A stretch of 45,978 bases of DNA from Mesostigma viride (GCA_009746045.1 RPFO01000178.1:530369-576346), one strand, 5' to 3'; counted from the stretch's first letter, positions 17,520-27,663 are shown. A program made the numbers and translations. The notes: generated by a model not told the origin, from the letters alone.

Positions 17520-17992
17520 AGTTAGAGTGCGGTGGGATATATTGCTTGAGAACACTGAAAGCTGTGAGCAATGAATTGCTTGGTTCATTAGAAAATAGGT
17601 TTACCCTTTATCAACGTTCCTCTCACCGGCTGCGCCGCCAGTGACCGTTGGGTGCAGACCGTTGGCCCGAGGCCGCACGATGATAGGTAGCTGCCTAGTC
17701 ACTGCATCGTGCGATCACAAATCAATGCACGCTGCAGTACGGTCCCTATCTAGGATACTCTAGTACCGTCCAATGACAGGACACTACGTATACTGGGTAC
17801 TGACATCTGTCACGTACCTCAGTACCCAAAGTACCTATCTAGGGAAACGTATGCGACTCGACTAGCATCCCTATCTGCATAGCCCACGTGGTATTTATAT
17901 TCACATACCAACGTGGGTTTACAAGGCTTATTCATACGTTGTATTCACAATGCCTTTGAGACTTAGTCTACAGCAAAGCATGGAGACTAACT
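17520..17992 (-). repeat. 3' LTR of the outer element (473 bp)
   Basis: Same as 34325-34797 as far as I can compare by eye. The ends are AGTTAG...CTAACT, a 6-bp perfect inverted terminus in place of the usual TG...CA. Inside are two strong inverted repeats: GGGTACTGA/TCAGTACCC at 17795-17827, and CCCACGTGGTAT with a one-base bulge against ATACCAACGTGGG at 17883-17917. The second flanks a TATAAATA box on the minus strand. Confidence 0.92.
17883..17917 (-). promoter_or_regulatory. TATA box inside a stem-loop of the outer LTR
   Basis: On the minus strand the loop of a 12-bp near-perfect inverted repeat reads TGTGAATATAAATACC, with a good TATA motif. The same structure is in the other LTR at 34688-34722. 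As the 5' LTR copy, the right one would drive the element's mRNA. The role is inferred. Confidence 0.5.
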
Positions 17993-18365
17993 CCAGTATT
18001 GTTTTATTATTTATTTCTTAATGCAGGTCTGCACCCCCAACATTATTGTTATTGTTTTTAAGTTGATTAGGGGTACAAAAGAGACATGGCTGGTTGAGCC
18101 AGGTTGGTTACAGCTGGCTGTTCTGGCCAGGTGTTATATTGCACATTAAATAAGGTGTACACAGCTGGCTGGTTTGGCCAGTACTGAAGCACACATTAAG
18201 TAAATGGATACAAAGCTTGTGTCCTCAAGCTGCAAATGGATACAAATCTGACCTAGCCAGCACTCACACCCCACAACGAATGTGTTGAATTTTATGGCGC
18301 CCAGCAGCTATCGCTGTGGTAAGGGGGTGTGGTGGTTGTGTACTGTGCTATGGCCAGTCATTTAT
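17993..18365 (-). other. Untranslated tail of the outer element
   Basis: About 370 bp between the RNase H stop and the 3' LTR, AT-rich with a repeated CTGGCTG/TGGCCAG pattern. The minus strand reads AATAATAAAACAATACTGG just before the LTR, a purine-rich tract that may prime plus-strand synthesis. The last three bases TGG before AGTTAG also precede the inner element's 3' LTR. Confidence 0.5.
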
Positions 18366-20690
18366 TCAAACACTGACTCTGATATCATAGGGGTTCATGT
18401 TCTGAAAGAGGAGCTGGTACTGTTGGCCAGCAGCATCCCGCAGCTTCGTGAGAGCGTCTGCTGGGTTGTCCTCATCATCCACATGAGTCCAGCTGGAAAA
18501 ATAGGTGGCCTCCTGTTTGAGGATCACCCAATCCAAGTCAGTGTGGACAGCAGCAGAGACAGATTTCTTGGTTAGAAAACTGATCACAGATTGGCTGTCA
18601 GTATAGAGATGTGAGATGACATTGCATGTGCTGCCTGCCTGGGTTTGTAGCCAGGTGAGCATGTGCTGCAGGGAACGAGCATGCAATGCAGCAGACACCA
18701 CAGCACGACATTCAGCTGAGTTGCTGCTGCCAGGTTTTCTGCGGTGTAGCCTGCTGTACCAGGAAGTGAGGGACATGTAATCTGACCTGTTGGTGAGAAA
18801 AAACAGCCCTGATTCCCGTGCCCCCATCTGATTGATTGTTCTGCTCTCCATGGAGCTGTCCATGACACATTGGATGTGGATGTCTTCCATCAGATTCAGG
18901 CCATGGAGGATGAGGGGGGGACAGTCATTGACCAACTTCCTGATGTGACTGCATTTTATCTTGACTAGAACATCATGGGTGACCCTGCTGATGACAGCTA
19001 AGGGAGCCCCACAGATGGCTGACCACCACCCCAGTTTGCCCTGAACAGTGGCACACATATGTAAGGGGAGGTAGTTGTCCTGCAGCAGATCTAGACAATC
19101 TTGGATATATTCTGCAGGAGGGGAGAGAGAGCAGACCCACTGATCTGGCTGCCTATGCAGCTGCAACATGATGCCACAGAACTGGATGGGGGTTGTGCTC
19201 AATTCCACCTGTTTGCCAATCTCATATGATTCCTGGACCTGCTGAATAAAGGTTTCCACCTCAGCTCTAGGCCCACAAATGAGTTGGTCATCTCCATGCC
19301 ACACAAAGAACAGCAGTCCAGAGGGGGTGGGTACAACAAAAAAGCATGGGTCCAGGTCATCATACGTGGCCTTGAGCTTTTTGAATACTTCCTCTGCTGA
19401 GTCTCTGAAAATTTTTGGGGCACTGACAAGCCCTTCCACCCCAATGTTGATGATAAGGTGGGGCTCATCAATATAAGGTTTCCACACAGCTGGGGTGTCT
19501 ACCACGTACACCTTCCCTTTCCACACAGATTCAGCCTTTTCTGGGTCCCCCCTGAGGAAGGCCCTTTTAATATCAGTGGCTTTGCAGACATAGTCTTGGC
19601 CTGCATTGAGGTTGTGGAGGAAGAGGGAGAGCATGATCCTGAGTGAGGTTTGTTGCAGCCCAGGTGTGTATGTTTCCCCTTTTGGCAGTGTGGAGGTCCC
19701 CTTTAATTCTGTGACACATGGTCTGGCATGGAAGATTGGGGAGCCCACTTTTTGTGGTTTTTGTTTGAGAACAAATTTTAATCTGAGCTTTTTGGCTCCC
19801 TCTGGCACGTCCCATGAAGGGGTGACAGGCGGTTTGTATTGAGGGTTTTTGGGGTTGGGCAGGACCCATTCCTGCCTGGCTTGGTGGACAATGGCCATCA
19901 GCCACTTGGTAAACCCTTTTTGTGTTTTGCATTCTTGTATGACGTGGGAGATTTGGTGGGGTGAGTGCATGGCTATGTCCCACTTACCCAGCCCAAAGGC
20001 TGAGGGATGGAGGAACTGGCTGTGCACTAACTTGTCCAGATCAGGGATCTCCCCTGGTGCATACTGAGTGTTGACTGCCTTGATGACAGCATCCATACCA
20101 GGGACAATACTGGAGAGAGGGATTTTAAAGTGGTCCAGAGGAACTGCACCCACCCCTGTGACACTGAGCTCATTAGCTGAGATAAGCACCCCAGGATAGG
20201 ATACAAAAGGTTCCCCCAACAAGGTGTTACCAGAGTACCCCTCCACCACCTGGAAGGGTGTCTGAATACCAAGTATAGGGAGCATCACTTGTCCCACTAC
20301 ATCCAGTGAGCTTTGGCCTGAGAAATCCTGCACCCGTGCCCAAAATGAAGGTGCAATCTCAAGACCAGGGATGGCTTGTGCACTGATCACACTGACCTGT
20401 GCCTGAGTGTCTATTGCCAGGGTCCAGGGGTCCTGACTAGTGCACACAGCTGAGACTTTTGCCAACCCTGCGGCCACAGCAGCTTGTTGCTTATGTGACC
20501 TGTGTAATGCTTGCAAGGCGACTGCCAATCTTGACCTCAGAGCGGGAGGGTTGGCAGACAATTTGGTGCCTTGGGGCTGAGCTAATGCTTCCAACCCAGC
20601 TACCTCGTGCCTGGTTAAGCAATCCCCAGGTTGTGAAGTGGGCCTGGCTTCACTGAGGGTGGAAGGTTCACAGAGGGTGCTGTGGTGCTG
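18366..20690 (-). CDS. Outer element Pol part 2: protease-like, reverse transcriptase, RNase H
   Basis: The frame is open from a stop at 20691-20693 and overlaps the integrase frame by about 73 nt in the -1 register. Counting from codon 20594, residue 62 starts a retropepsin-like motif: LAIDTQAQVSVIS, then VQDFSG, GQVMLPILG, FQVVEGY and TLLGEPF. The expected DTG/DSG reads DTQ. The RT follows: DIKRAFLRGD, the GVEGLVSAP segment (copia GLKQSP), DPCFF, WHGDD in place of YVDD, and FCGIML. RNase H has VMDSSM, NSAECRA, YTDSQS and DNPADALTKL with all acidic residues. A G4 run near 20622-20628 could be the source of the frame change. Provides polymerase and RNase H for reverse transcription. Confidence 0.9.
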   Translation of the reverse strand, partial: QHHSTLCEPSTLSEARPTSQPGDCLTRHEVAGLEALAQPQGTKLSANPPALRSRLAVALQALHRSHKQQAAVAAGLAKVSAVCTSQDPWTLAIDTQAQVSVISAQAIPGLEIAPSFWARVQDFSGQSSLDVVGQVMLPILGIQTPFQVVEGYSGNTLLGEPFVSYPGVLISANELSVTGVGAVPLDHFKIPLSSIVPGMDAVIKAVNTQYAPGEIPDLDKLVHSQFLHPSAFGLGKWDIAMHSPHQISHVIQECKTQKGFTKWLMAIVHQARQEWVLPNPKNPQYKPPVTPSWDVPEGAKKLRLKFVLKQKPQKVGSPIFHARPCVTELKGTSTLPKGETYTPGLQQTSLRIMLSLFLHNLNAGQDYVCKATDIKRAFLRGDPEKAESVWKGKVYVVDTPAVWKPYIDEPHLIINIGVEGLVSAPKIFRDSAEEVFKKLKATYDDLDPCFFVVPTPSGLLFFVWHGDDQLICGPRAEVETFIQQVQESYEIGKQVELSTTPIQFCGIMLQLHRQPDQWVCSLSPPAEYIQDCLDLLQDNYLPLHMCATVQGKLGWWSAICGAPLAVISRVTHDVLVKIKCSHIRKLVNDCPPLILHGLNLMEDIHIQCVMDSSMESRTINQMGARESGLFFLTNRSDYMSLTSWYSRLHRRKPGSSNSAECRAVVSAALHARSLQHMLTWLQTQAGSTCNVISHLYTDSQSVISFLTKKSVSAAVHTDLDWVILKQEATYFSSWTHVDDEDNPADALTKLRDAAGQQYQLLFQNMNPYDIRVSV

Positions 20691-22172
20691 TCAACAGCAG
20701 TAATTGGTGGCTCAGAGCTACTGCTGGGCATGCTGGAGTTGCCAGATAGAAGTAGTGAGTCCATGCTTAAAGACTCTTCCCCAGGCACGTCTGCCATGGG
20801 AGAATAATACTTCTTAATTCTATGACAGCTCACCCTGTGACGCTTCCCATTGATATTGTGCTTGACCTCCACGGTCTTGCTGTTTTTGGTAAATCCACGG
20901 ATGGTAACTGGACCTAGCCAAGTTCCAACCTTACCAAAGCTGTTTTCCTTGTAATAGAGAACTTGATCACCTTTTTGGAATACTGGCCTGGAATGGGTTT
21001 TATCTTTTTCTGCCAGTTTTGCTGAGGTTTGTGCACGTGCAGTGTTGTACAGTGCTATCACCTCTGGGGGATATACACCTGCCTGCAGGCCTGCTGGGAT
21101 TACTTCACCCCACGTGGCATGCAAGACAGGTCTCATGTTTAGGGTTGTGCACATTTCATGACACCAGAGTGCCCTGTCACAATAGACCCCTGAAGTAGCA
21201 TCCTTGGAAGGATTTTTGGCTAGTAGGGTTTTGACAGATCTGATGGTTCTTTCAATGACCCCCTGACCCTCATGATCTTCCAGCCCAGCAATCTCTATTG
21301 CTTCACACCCTTCCAGGTCAGTCAGACAAGAAAATTGTTGATCAAGCAAAATTCTGTCAACTGGGTAGAATCTGGGTAAAGCAATCATGAGTGCAACACG
21401 TAGCTGCCCTGCAGACATGCCAGGTAGGGGTTCCATTACTGTGAACCTGGACCATGAGTCTTTTAGGATCAGGTAGGGTTGGACATCTTTGTTGATGTGC
21501 ATCACATCCCCCACTATCATGCCCCTATTGGTGGAAGGAGTTGCAGTATGCCATTTTTGAGGTTTGGGGCTATTGAACTGACATTCTTGACAGTGTTGTC
21601 TAGCCAGTTTTACTGCATTCCTGAGTTGTTTTCCCATGCTACTACCCCCCAGCCGTCTGGCCAGTTCCTCAGCCACTGTTTCATGACCCATGGCTAGGTG
21701 CAGCTGATGAGCAAGCTCCTTGATATCTATGGAGTTGTCAACAGTAGGGGTTAGTGCTTTTATGTAAGGTTCCAGAACAGGGTGTTGGGAGGACAGTAAG
21801 GTTGCTGCCTCAAAATCAATTATGCCCTGGTTGCCATCCCCAATGGTAATGAGATCATCATCCTCAGAGTACATAAGGTGAGTGAACTCACATTGATTTG
21901 GGTAGCGAGGCCTGTTGCAACGGCTGCCTGGAGGCCCCAGGGGATGACGTGCGTGCCAGCAGCCCGGGCAGAGATCCACCCCGTTGGCCAGGGAGTCGTT
22001 GTTGGGGCAGTTGTGCCGTGCGTGCCCTCGTTGGAAGCACCTCAGGCACCTTATGGACCCCCCAGGGTTGCCAGGCTGGTTGTTGTTGGTGTTGTTGTTG
22101 TTGTTGTTTCCCTGCTGGGACCGGTTCTGGCCCTGCTGGGACCTGTTGTTGTTGTTGTTTTGGCCCTGTTGG
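20615..22172 (-). CDS. Outer element Gag C-terminus (CCHC knuckle) and integrase
   Basis: Continuous frame from the inner-element junction to TAA at 20615. It starts with the Asn/Gln-rich end of Gag, then CLRCFQRGHARHNC (22007-22048), a perfect CX2CX4HX4C zinc knuckle that binds genomic RNA. About 80 residues later comes the integrase zinc domain, HLAMGH...HCQECQF (HX4H...CX2C). The catalytic core shows Asp in IVGDVMHINKD, Asp in RILLDQQF and Glu in GQGVIERTIRS. A C-terminal SH3-like part (GDQVLYYKENSFGKVGTWLG) follows. No protease domain lies between Gag and integrase. The D-E spacing is about 29, shorter than the usual 35. The frame continues upstream into 31797-32590 once the inner element is removed. 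Confidence 0.9.
22168..22172. repeat. Target-site duplication GTTGG (left copy) of the inner element
   Basis: GTTGG here is repeated at 31792-31796. The pre-insertion sequence would read CCCTGTTGGGACC, fitting the local CCCTGCTGGGACC repeat of the Gag Asn/Gln coding region, which supports the boundary. Confidence 0.85.
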
Positions 22173-22826
22173 AGTTAGCATATTGGGGCACCAATGTGCT
22201 AGATGGATGCAGGTTGAGGAGACCTTTCCAACGCCGTGTCAACCGCCTAGAACAGACAAGGGACTAGAAAGTTATCAAGTCCCGAAGTACTGCCGACCGG
22301 TGGGCGAGGGCGGTGCACACTCAGGACATAGTGGACAGGACACGTGGCAGGCCGTGCCTGCACAGGCTTAGCCTGGACTCTCACGTGACTGGGACACAGT
22401 GTACTGAGGGCTCAACGGTACTGTGGCTAGTAGAAGCCAGTAACCAGCCAGCAAGTCTGCAAGGATGTAAGTCCTTGCAGGACTGTGGCAGGTCCTGTGC
22501 TGTCCTAGACACAGGATAGCCAGAGATTCCTGTATGCTGCCTGCAACGAGGATGCAAGGCAGCGATACGAGGCTCTGGCAATGTAGCGTTGCCCAGCGTT
22601 GCTCATGACCGAGGAACAAGGATGGAACGAGGTTGCATATAGCTCGAGGCTCAACGAGGCAACGAGCGTCTTCACACACGAACCTTGGTCGTCACGACGA
22701 GTGGCGAGCCTATCGAGGGTCGTAGGCCTGGTGTGAGGATAAAGGTTGCTAGCCAGCAGCCTTGGGTCATTCCAGCCGGCAAGGACCAGGAGCTCACAAG
22801 CTCTGCTGACGAGTTGCTGCGCAAAT
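22173..22826 (+). repeat. 5' LTR of the inner element (654 bp)
   Basis: Same length as and, by eye, identical to 31138-31791. It contains a 9-bp perfect hairpin CTGCAAGGA/TCCTTGCAG at 22457-22480. It starts AGTTAGCATATT and ends CTGCGCAAAT, without TG/CA ends. Confidence 0.92.
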
Positions 22827-22849
22827 CGTACTATTGCTTCCACGCTTTC

Positions 22850-23905
22850 ATGTCTGGTTCATCGTCAAGCAGCCACGGAGCTGGTGAGGCGAACGAGCAG
22901 AGAGACGCGCAAGCGTTTTTCCCCTACCGTAACCAAGCAAACGCTCCTACATTCGTGCAAGCGGCCTACGTAGCGAGGCACTTGGCAGAAGAGGGGTGGG
23001 TGGCGGTGAGTGGGGGAGGCAGCAGGCCAGCGGCGGCGGACCCGATTATTCAACGGGCTCGCGTCGTGATTTCTCCAGGTGAGACGGGGCGAGTGGCGGT
23101 GGAAGAGTTGGTGCGGCTACGTGACGCGCTAGCTGAAACTGCCAATCGTGTGGAGGTCGCTTATCAGGGCGCCCATATAACTCTTGCCGGTCTCGACCTA
23201 GCCAGGGAGGCGCTTAGCCAGATTGTGGCAACAGCGCTCGGCAGCACCCGGCTGTTTAACCACTGGGTGGCGACAGCGGTGCTAGGAGAGGGGGTACCAG
23301 ACGCCGACATCATCCGGAACGCGCGTGCTCGGGAGACGGTAAATCCTTGGAGCACGGCAGAGGTATTTGCCCAAACAATTGAGAATCTTGTTGCTGTCCT
23401 TTTGCAAGAGTCGAGAGGGTACGCAGACAGGTTCTTTATCACCACACAGCCTTTCGGGGTATACTCAAGGCTTGATACACCGAGGCCGGAAACCACCAGT
23501 GCGTGGGGTCCGGAGGTGGAAATTGTCACGGGGGTCGAGAAGACGCCTGAAGACGTCCATTTCGAGTGGACCGACAAGCCAGAGGGCTCCGTAAAGCGCT
23601 CTGCCCAGGAGATAAACCAGGGCGACGGCACTACCGCAACCTACGAGGAAAGGCAGCGAGCTGATCTGCATTTCCCTCGTGAGGTCACTCACGAGTACGA
23701 CCGTTACGGCCGAGGCGAGCAGAACGAGCTGGTCGGCGGCGGTAAGCGGTGGGTACGCGACCTTGCTTGGCATCGCAACCCAGGTGAGACTCAACATCCA
23801 GTCGAGCGCCAGGAGGGCGGGCGACCTGTGTCCTGCGTTCTAGGAGAGTTTAATCCAAGCCTCCAGATAGTCGCAGCGGCAGCAGCAGCCACACCAGGTT
23901 GCTGA
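22850..23905 (+). CDS. Inner element N-terminal frame (Gag-like, uncharacterised)
   Basis: 351 residues from the ATG at 22850, only 24 nt after the 5' LTR ends. A Ser-rich start (MSGSSSSSHGAGEANEQ) is followed by mostly helical sequence with a likely coiled coil near residues 75-105 (VRLRDALAETANRVEVAYQG). An Ala tail ends it at 23905. The frame is open further upstream through the LTR, but that part would start inside the LTR and is not needed. The outer element has an analogous N-terminal frame before its knuckle-bearing Gag. I do not recognise the fold; a Gag N-terminal or accessory product is the likely role. Confidence 0.6.
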   Translation: MSGSSSSSHGAGEANEQRDAQAFFPYRNQANAPTFVQAAYVARHLAEEGWVAVSGGGSRPAAADPIIQRARVVISPGETGRVAVEELVRLRDALAETANRVEVAYQGAHITLAGLDLAREALSQIVATALGSTRLFNHWVATAVLGEGVPDADIIRNARARETVNPWSTAEVFAQTIENLVAVLLQESRGYADRFFITTQPFGVYSRLDTPRPETTSAWGPEVEIVTGVEKTPEDVHFEWTDKPEGSVKRSAQEINQGDGTTATYEERQRADLHFPREVTHEYDRYGRGEQNELVGGGKRWVRDLAWHRNPGETQHPVERQEGGRPVSCVLGEFNPSLQIVAAAAAATPGC

Positions 23906-24040
23906 GGGTGTTGAGGAGCGACCAGACCGTGAGGAGGGGCAGGCGAGTGCAAGCCAGGAGGCGGCCTCGTCTGGAGTAAGTGCGTGAGCCTGAGGGGTAT
24001 CCAGCAGCCATATCTGCGTGTGTTTCTGTTGTATTCTATA

Positions 24041-25390
24041 ATGCTTCGTAACACGCGCGGGGGCGGCAGCGGGAGCGGGGCAGGAGCGGGGGATGGCGGG
24101 GGTGAGGCAAGGGCAGACACGGGAGGCCCCGCCAACGTCGTGCCAGAGGGACAGGCGATCCCAACGGCAGAGGGCGTCAATGGCAGGAGGGCTTCCAACC
24201 GGAAGAGGAAAGAGGTGGCACAAGGGGAGGAGCGTGCAGGGTGGCCAACCGACGGCGTGGTGCTGACGGGGGAGGGCCAGACTGATGCTGAACGGCAAGC
24301 ACCTGGTAAGAGACCATGTGTGCCTCCGTCTGGTGTTCCTGCAGCTCATGTTCCTGCGCCATTAGCACCCGTAGGAGCTGCTGTCATTGGCAGTGACCCT
24401 CGTGCTTTGCCTGGGACTAGACCTCACATGAGTGCTGTGGCTGTGATGAATGGCCAGAAGCCTCTCAAGCCTCCTGTGGGACAGGAAGAGCTAGACAAGT
24501 GGTTGGAGGATATGGAGCTAGTTTCATGCTCTGTAGATCCCACTGTCAACCTTGTGCAGGTATTCCACACATCCACGACTAATAGGGATTCAAGTGAGAG
24601 GGTGAGGGACAAGGCTAGGCAGGCTGTCAAGGACAAGCTGACTTGGTCTCAGTTCCTAGAGGGCCTACGTCAGGAGTTTTCTGATAAGGTACTCAACCTC
24701 ACTAATCACTATAAGCTCAGCTATGATACCTTTGAGATCAAGGGCACAATAGCTGAGGAGCTGCAGCGGCTCACACGCATCAGGGAGAAGGGGGCCAAGC
24801 ATGGCTTCAATCTGACTGATAGAGCAGTGGCAGATTACTTCCTGGATCGCATGGGGCTGAGTGTGGATGGGAGAAATGCAGCTAGGATGTTTGCTGATCA
24901 GACAGATGGGACGTGGCCAGCCTTGCAAAAGGTTATTTTCAATATCCGTCCATCTGACAATGCTGCTTGTAAGGCAATCCAGGTGACTGGTGCCCCTTCA
25001 GCCTCCGCTCATCAGGTCCATGGTGACGCCCCTGGGCAGGGTGCTCAGGGAGAAACCAGACCTAGTAGGCGTCAGAGGGCTAACAGGCGCAGGCAGAATG
25101 GTAACCAGGGTGGCAAGGGCCAGCAGCAGGGATCCAAAGGCAAGGGTCAGCAGCAGGCTGGTGGTCACCAGGGTGGTCAGCAGAACAAGGGTGGCCAAGG
25201 GCAAGGCAAGAGCCAGGGCCAGGGCACCCAGGCCAGTCAGAGCAGCCAGAACCAGGGTGGCCTGAAGAAGGCTGCTGCTGGGAAGGATGACAAATGCTTT
25301 GGATGTGGCAGGACGGGTCATTGGCGACGTGACTGCCCAGACCAGGCCAAGTCTGCTGGAGCAGGCTCTGGCCAGGTAGGTAAGCCATGA
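24041..25390 (+). CDS. Inner element Gag with CCHC zinc knuckle
   Basis: About 449 residues from the ATG at 24041. The N-terminal 100 residues are Gly/Ala/Pro-rich. A helical capsid-like region follows: ELDKWLEDMELVSCSVDPTV, then KDKLTWSQFLEGLRQEFSD, similar in layout to copia/gypsy Gag capsids. A long Gln/Gly-rich linker (KGQQQGSKGKGQQQAGG) leads to CFGCGRTGHWRRDC at 25295-25336, a CX2CX4HX4C zinc knuckle that packages RNA. TGA comes 18 residues later. The codon use is less GC-rich than the viral genes. Confidence 0.85.
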   Translation: MLRNTRGGGSGSGAGAGDGGGEARADTGGPANVVPEGQAIPTAEGVNGRRASNRKRKEVAQGEERAGWPTDGVVLTGEGQTDAERQAPGKRPCVPPSGVPAAHVPAPLAPVGAAVIGSDPRALPGTRPHMSAVAVMNGQKPLKPPVGQEELDKWLEDMELVSCSVDPTVNLVQVFHTSTTNRDSSERVRDKARQAVKDKLTWSQFLEGLRQEFSDKVLNLTNHYKLSYDTFEIKGTIAEELQRLTRIREKGAKHGFNLTDRAVADYFLDRMGLSVDGRNAARMFADQTDGTWPALQKVIFNIRPSDNAACKAIQVTGAPSASAHQVHGDAPGQGAQGETRPSRRQRANRRRQNGNQGGKGQQQGSKGKGQQQAGGHQGGQQNKGGQGQGKSQGQGTQASQSSQNQGGLKKAAAGKDDKCFGCGRTGHWRRDCPDQAKSAGAGSGQVGKP

Positions 25391-25506
25391 CTTGAGATGT
25401 TGTCCCCTGTAAATAGTCAATCACCCCTAGTGGGACGAACAGTTGTACATAGTAATGGGGGTGTCCCTCTTGTGCAGCAGCAAGGGGTTGGTGTCCAAAA
25501 ACCAAA
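25391..25506 (+). pseudogene. Interrupted start of the inner element's Pol frame
   Basis: A short open frame after the Gag stop reads MLSPVNSQSPLVGRTVV and so on, and runs into the left palindrome, where it ends at TGA. Downstream of the right palindrome a new frame opens (DIGNDEVLPLND...) leading to the integrase remnant. This fits a coding region cut by the 1.74-kb block. Confidence 0.45.
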
Positions 25507-27246
25507 TGTCCTCATTTGAGGACATAGTCCTCGTTTGAGACGGGGGGGGTCAGGGGGGCGGTTTTGGCGCCAAAGTTGGTCCTGAGGATCCCTGGTGGGT
25601 TTTGGCGCGAAACTGGGATAGGTACTGAGCGCGCCAAGCCCCCGGGGTCGACAGGGGCCGACCGTACCTGGAAAATATGAGGCGAGGAAAAGTACCTACT
25701 ACAGCAAGAACGTTGCAATGTAATCGAGCATTTTGTCGAGTGACGGCTATGGGGTCGTTCCAGTTCTGAGGCTTGCCTGAACGTTATAGGCCATTATTTT
25801 GCCCCGAATGAAGACAGAACTTTAGATCATCATCTAGTCATTTCGAAGATGCTGCTTTTGACGTGCAGGTGCTTTGTATATGTCGAAAATATTGTTCATG
25901 AACGGATTTTGGCATCGTTGAAGAAAATCTGGAAGCTACGTAGATGGCATGATAGGTCAGTATGCAGTTCGGTTTTACAATTTCTTTTTCCGCCCAGTAG
26001 CTGCGGATATCGCGAGTATGGGTTATGGTACGCTTCTGGGTTAATGGGCGACCCGGGCAACAGAGGGACCTGGGCAGTTAGATGGGTCAAAGAGTCTCCA
26101 TTTTTTCGTCGTGATATCGCAGTCACGCCTGGCGAAAACCACGGCGAGCGCGAGCCATATTTTACTTTTGCCGCAAGGCTGGGTGCTTCCCGGGCGTCAC
26201 CGTCCTTTAATATATATTTCTTGAGCTGTCCCGCGCAGCTGGCGGCCTGGGCGCACGTCAAGAACAAGGTTCCGGATGTCATCCGCAACCGCATCGTTCT
26301 AAATAAGCGTGTCAAGAGTATCGTAGCTTATAACCCCCGCAGACTTAATGATTCCGGTTCTTTTCAATGCCCAACGTCGTGGTTGTGATTACGCCTATGT
26401 CCGGGGAACTTAAAGGAAGTTTGCTGGGTAATGCTTTCTTTTCCCGTGGTGTCACTGAAAAGGTAAACGGCCTTGCGTCGTCAAAACAGCAGCAAGTAGA
26501 AGTCACTGTGCTTAGTTGCAATGTGGTAGTTTGATTTAACACATATACTGCCTTGTTGCTGAAAACTTTTTCAAGGCTTGCTGGAATGTTGCCCATATGT
26601 TTCTAACGCTTAACCTCATGTCCAAGTGAGCTAGACTGGCTTGGAAACTTGAGCTTTTCATGCTTACATTGTGCTTGTATTGCTATTTGTGCCTCTTTGC
26701 AGTATCTGCTTCATATATGATTGAAGGCTTCAGCATCATTGTCGAGCACCGTGGTGGCAGCCAAGCCTCCAATAACGATCACAGACCTAACCTTGGCAAG
26801 TATTTGCTTCTTATTTCATTCTTTGGACTGAGCTAGCTTTGAGCTAGCTTTACACCTGCTATTTGGCCTGCACCATGGTCCCTGGCTGCCAGTTACATTT
26901 TGTGCCCCCCCCCGGCAGGCTGCAGGGTCTAGGATAGCGAGGGTGTAATGTAGACATGTTGTGGGCACCTTGGGTGCATTTTCAGGACCAGCCATGACCT
27001 GGCCCTGCCTTCTTTCTGGGCATATTGTTGACTTGAGTGCTTGTTGGTCACTCGCGTAGCGACCCCCCTGCATTCATAAATCGTAAACAATTATACAATG
27101 AGCATATTTCATGGATGTTAAGCATTGCTACTCTTGAACATATCATAAATGAACATGGTTCCATGCCGTACCCATGGATGTGTTGAAATGTGTGAGTTAT
27201 TACAAATGGTATCCATGCTTAAAAATGTCCTCATATGAGGACATTT
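25507..27246. mobile_element. Palindrome-bounded block, probable third nested insertion
   Basis: The left end has TGTCCTCATTTGAGGACA and the right end TGTCCTCATATGAGGACA, almost the same 18-bp palindrome. Outer flanks also mirror each other (ACCAAA before, TTTCTTGGT after). The block sits exactly where a Gag-to-integrase coding connection would be expected. I could not find a clean target duplication, so the precise ends and class are unknown. The only sizeable frame is at 25849-26388. Parts are AT-rich, with TTTGGCGC-type motifs near the left end. Confidence 0.5.
25849..26388 (+). CDS. Hypothetical protein inside the palindrome-bounded block
   Basis: 179-residue frame with mixed composition and no low complexity. 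Pieces such as YREYGLWYASGLMGDPGN and VPDVIRNRIVLNKRVKS look protein-like. I do not recognise a transposase or other domain. It could be a remnant of a DNA transposon's gene or a chance frame. The rest of the block (26389-27246) shows no coding. Confidence 0.3.
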   Translation: MLLLTCRCFVYVENIVHERILASLKKIWKLRRWHDRSVCSSVLQFLFPPSSCGYREYGLWYASGLMGDPGNRGTWAVRWVKESPFFRRDIAVTPGENHGEREPYFTFAARLGASRASPSFNIYFLSCPAQLAAWAHVKNKVPDVIRNRIVLNKRVKSIVAYNPRRLNDSGSFQCPTSWL

Positions 27247-27255
27247 TCTTGGTGA

Positions 27256-27663
27256 TTAGACATTGGGAATGATGAGGTGCTTCCACTCAATGATTGCAAT
27301 AACGCTGCTGCAGCAGTGGAATTCCCTGTGCCTGTGGCAGGTGCAGGGTCTCCAGTTGTTGGGGTTGACTCTGGGAGTCAAGCCGCCAGACTGGAAGGAC
27401 CTGCAGCTTCTGTGGGAACCGGGGCTGGCTCTGGGAGCCGAGCTACCTTGGAGGAGGTCCCTGGAGCAAGAGAACAGCAGGTGGGTCGTGCTATCCCAAG
27501 CACACAGTCTTTGTCACGTTCCTCTCTGTGCAGCCAGGCTGACAGGGGGTTGAGCTATGCTCAGGCTGGAAACACTTTACACCATATCTTTGGTCACTCT
27601 AAGCAGGCAGAGATGTTTGCTTGGAAGATTGGCAATCACAGGACGTGGTGGCAGCCTGCCTGA
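27256..27663 (+). pseudogene. Integrase N-terminal remnant of the inner element
   Basis: The frame carries a Ser/Ala-rich stretch and ends with NTLHHIFGHSKQAEMFAWKI, matching the first half of the integrase zinc domain (HX4H). It hits a stop at 27663 before any CX2C pair. The next frame starts about 40 nt earlier and resumes near the integrase C-terminal part. The CX2C pair and all catalytic D/D/E residues, about 200-250 codons in the outer element, are missing. Confidence 0.65.

Noticed and set aside
22007-22048. Reading the CCHC knuckle as a viral zinc finger
   Set aside because: It is a retroelement Gag knuckle, in frame with integrase, and removed from viral genes by the LTR borders.
22685-22849. 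Upstream extension of the inner element's first frame into the LTR
   Set aside because: The start would be a non-ATG codon inside the LTR and the same peptide appears in the 3' LTR; the ATG at 22850 is simpler.
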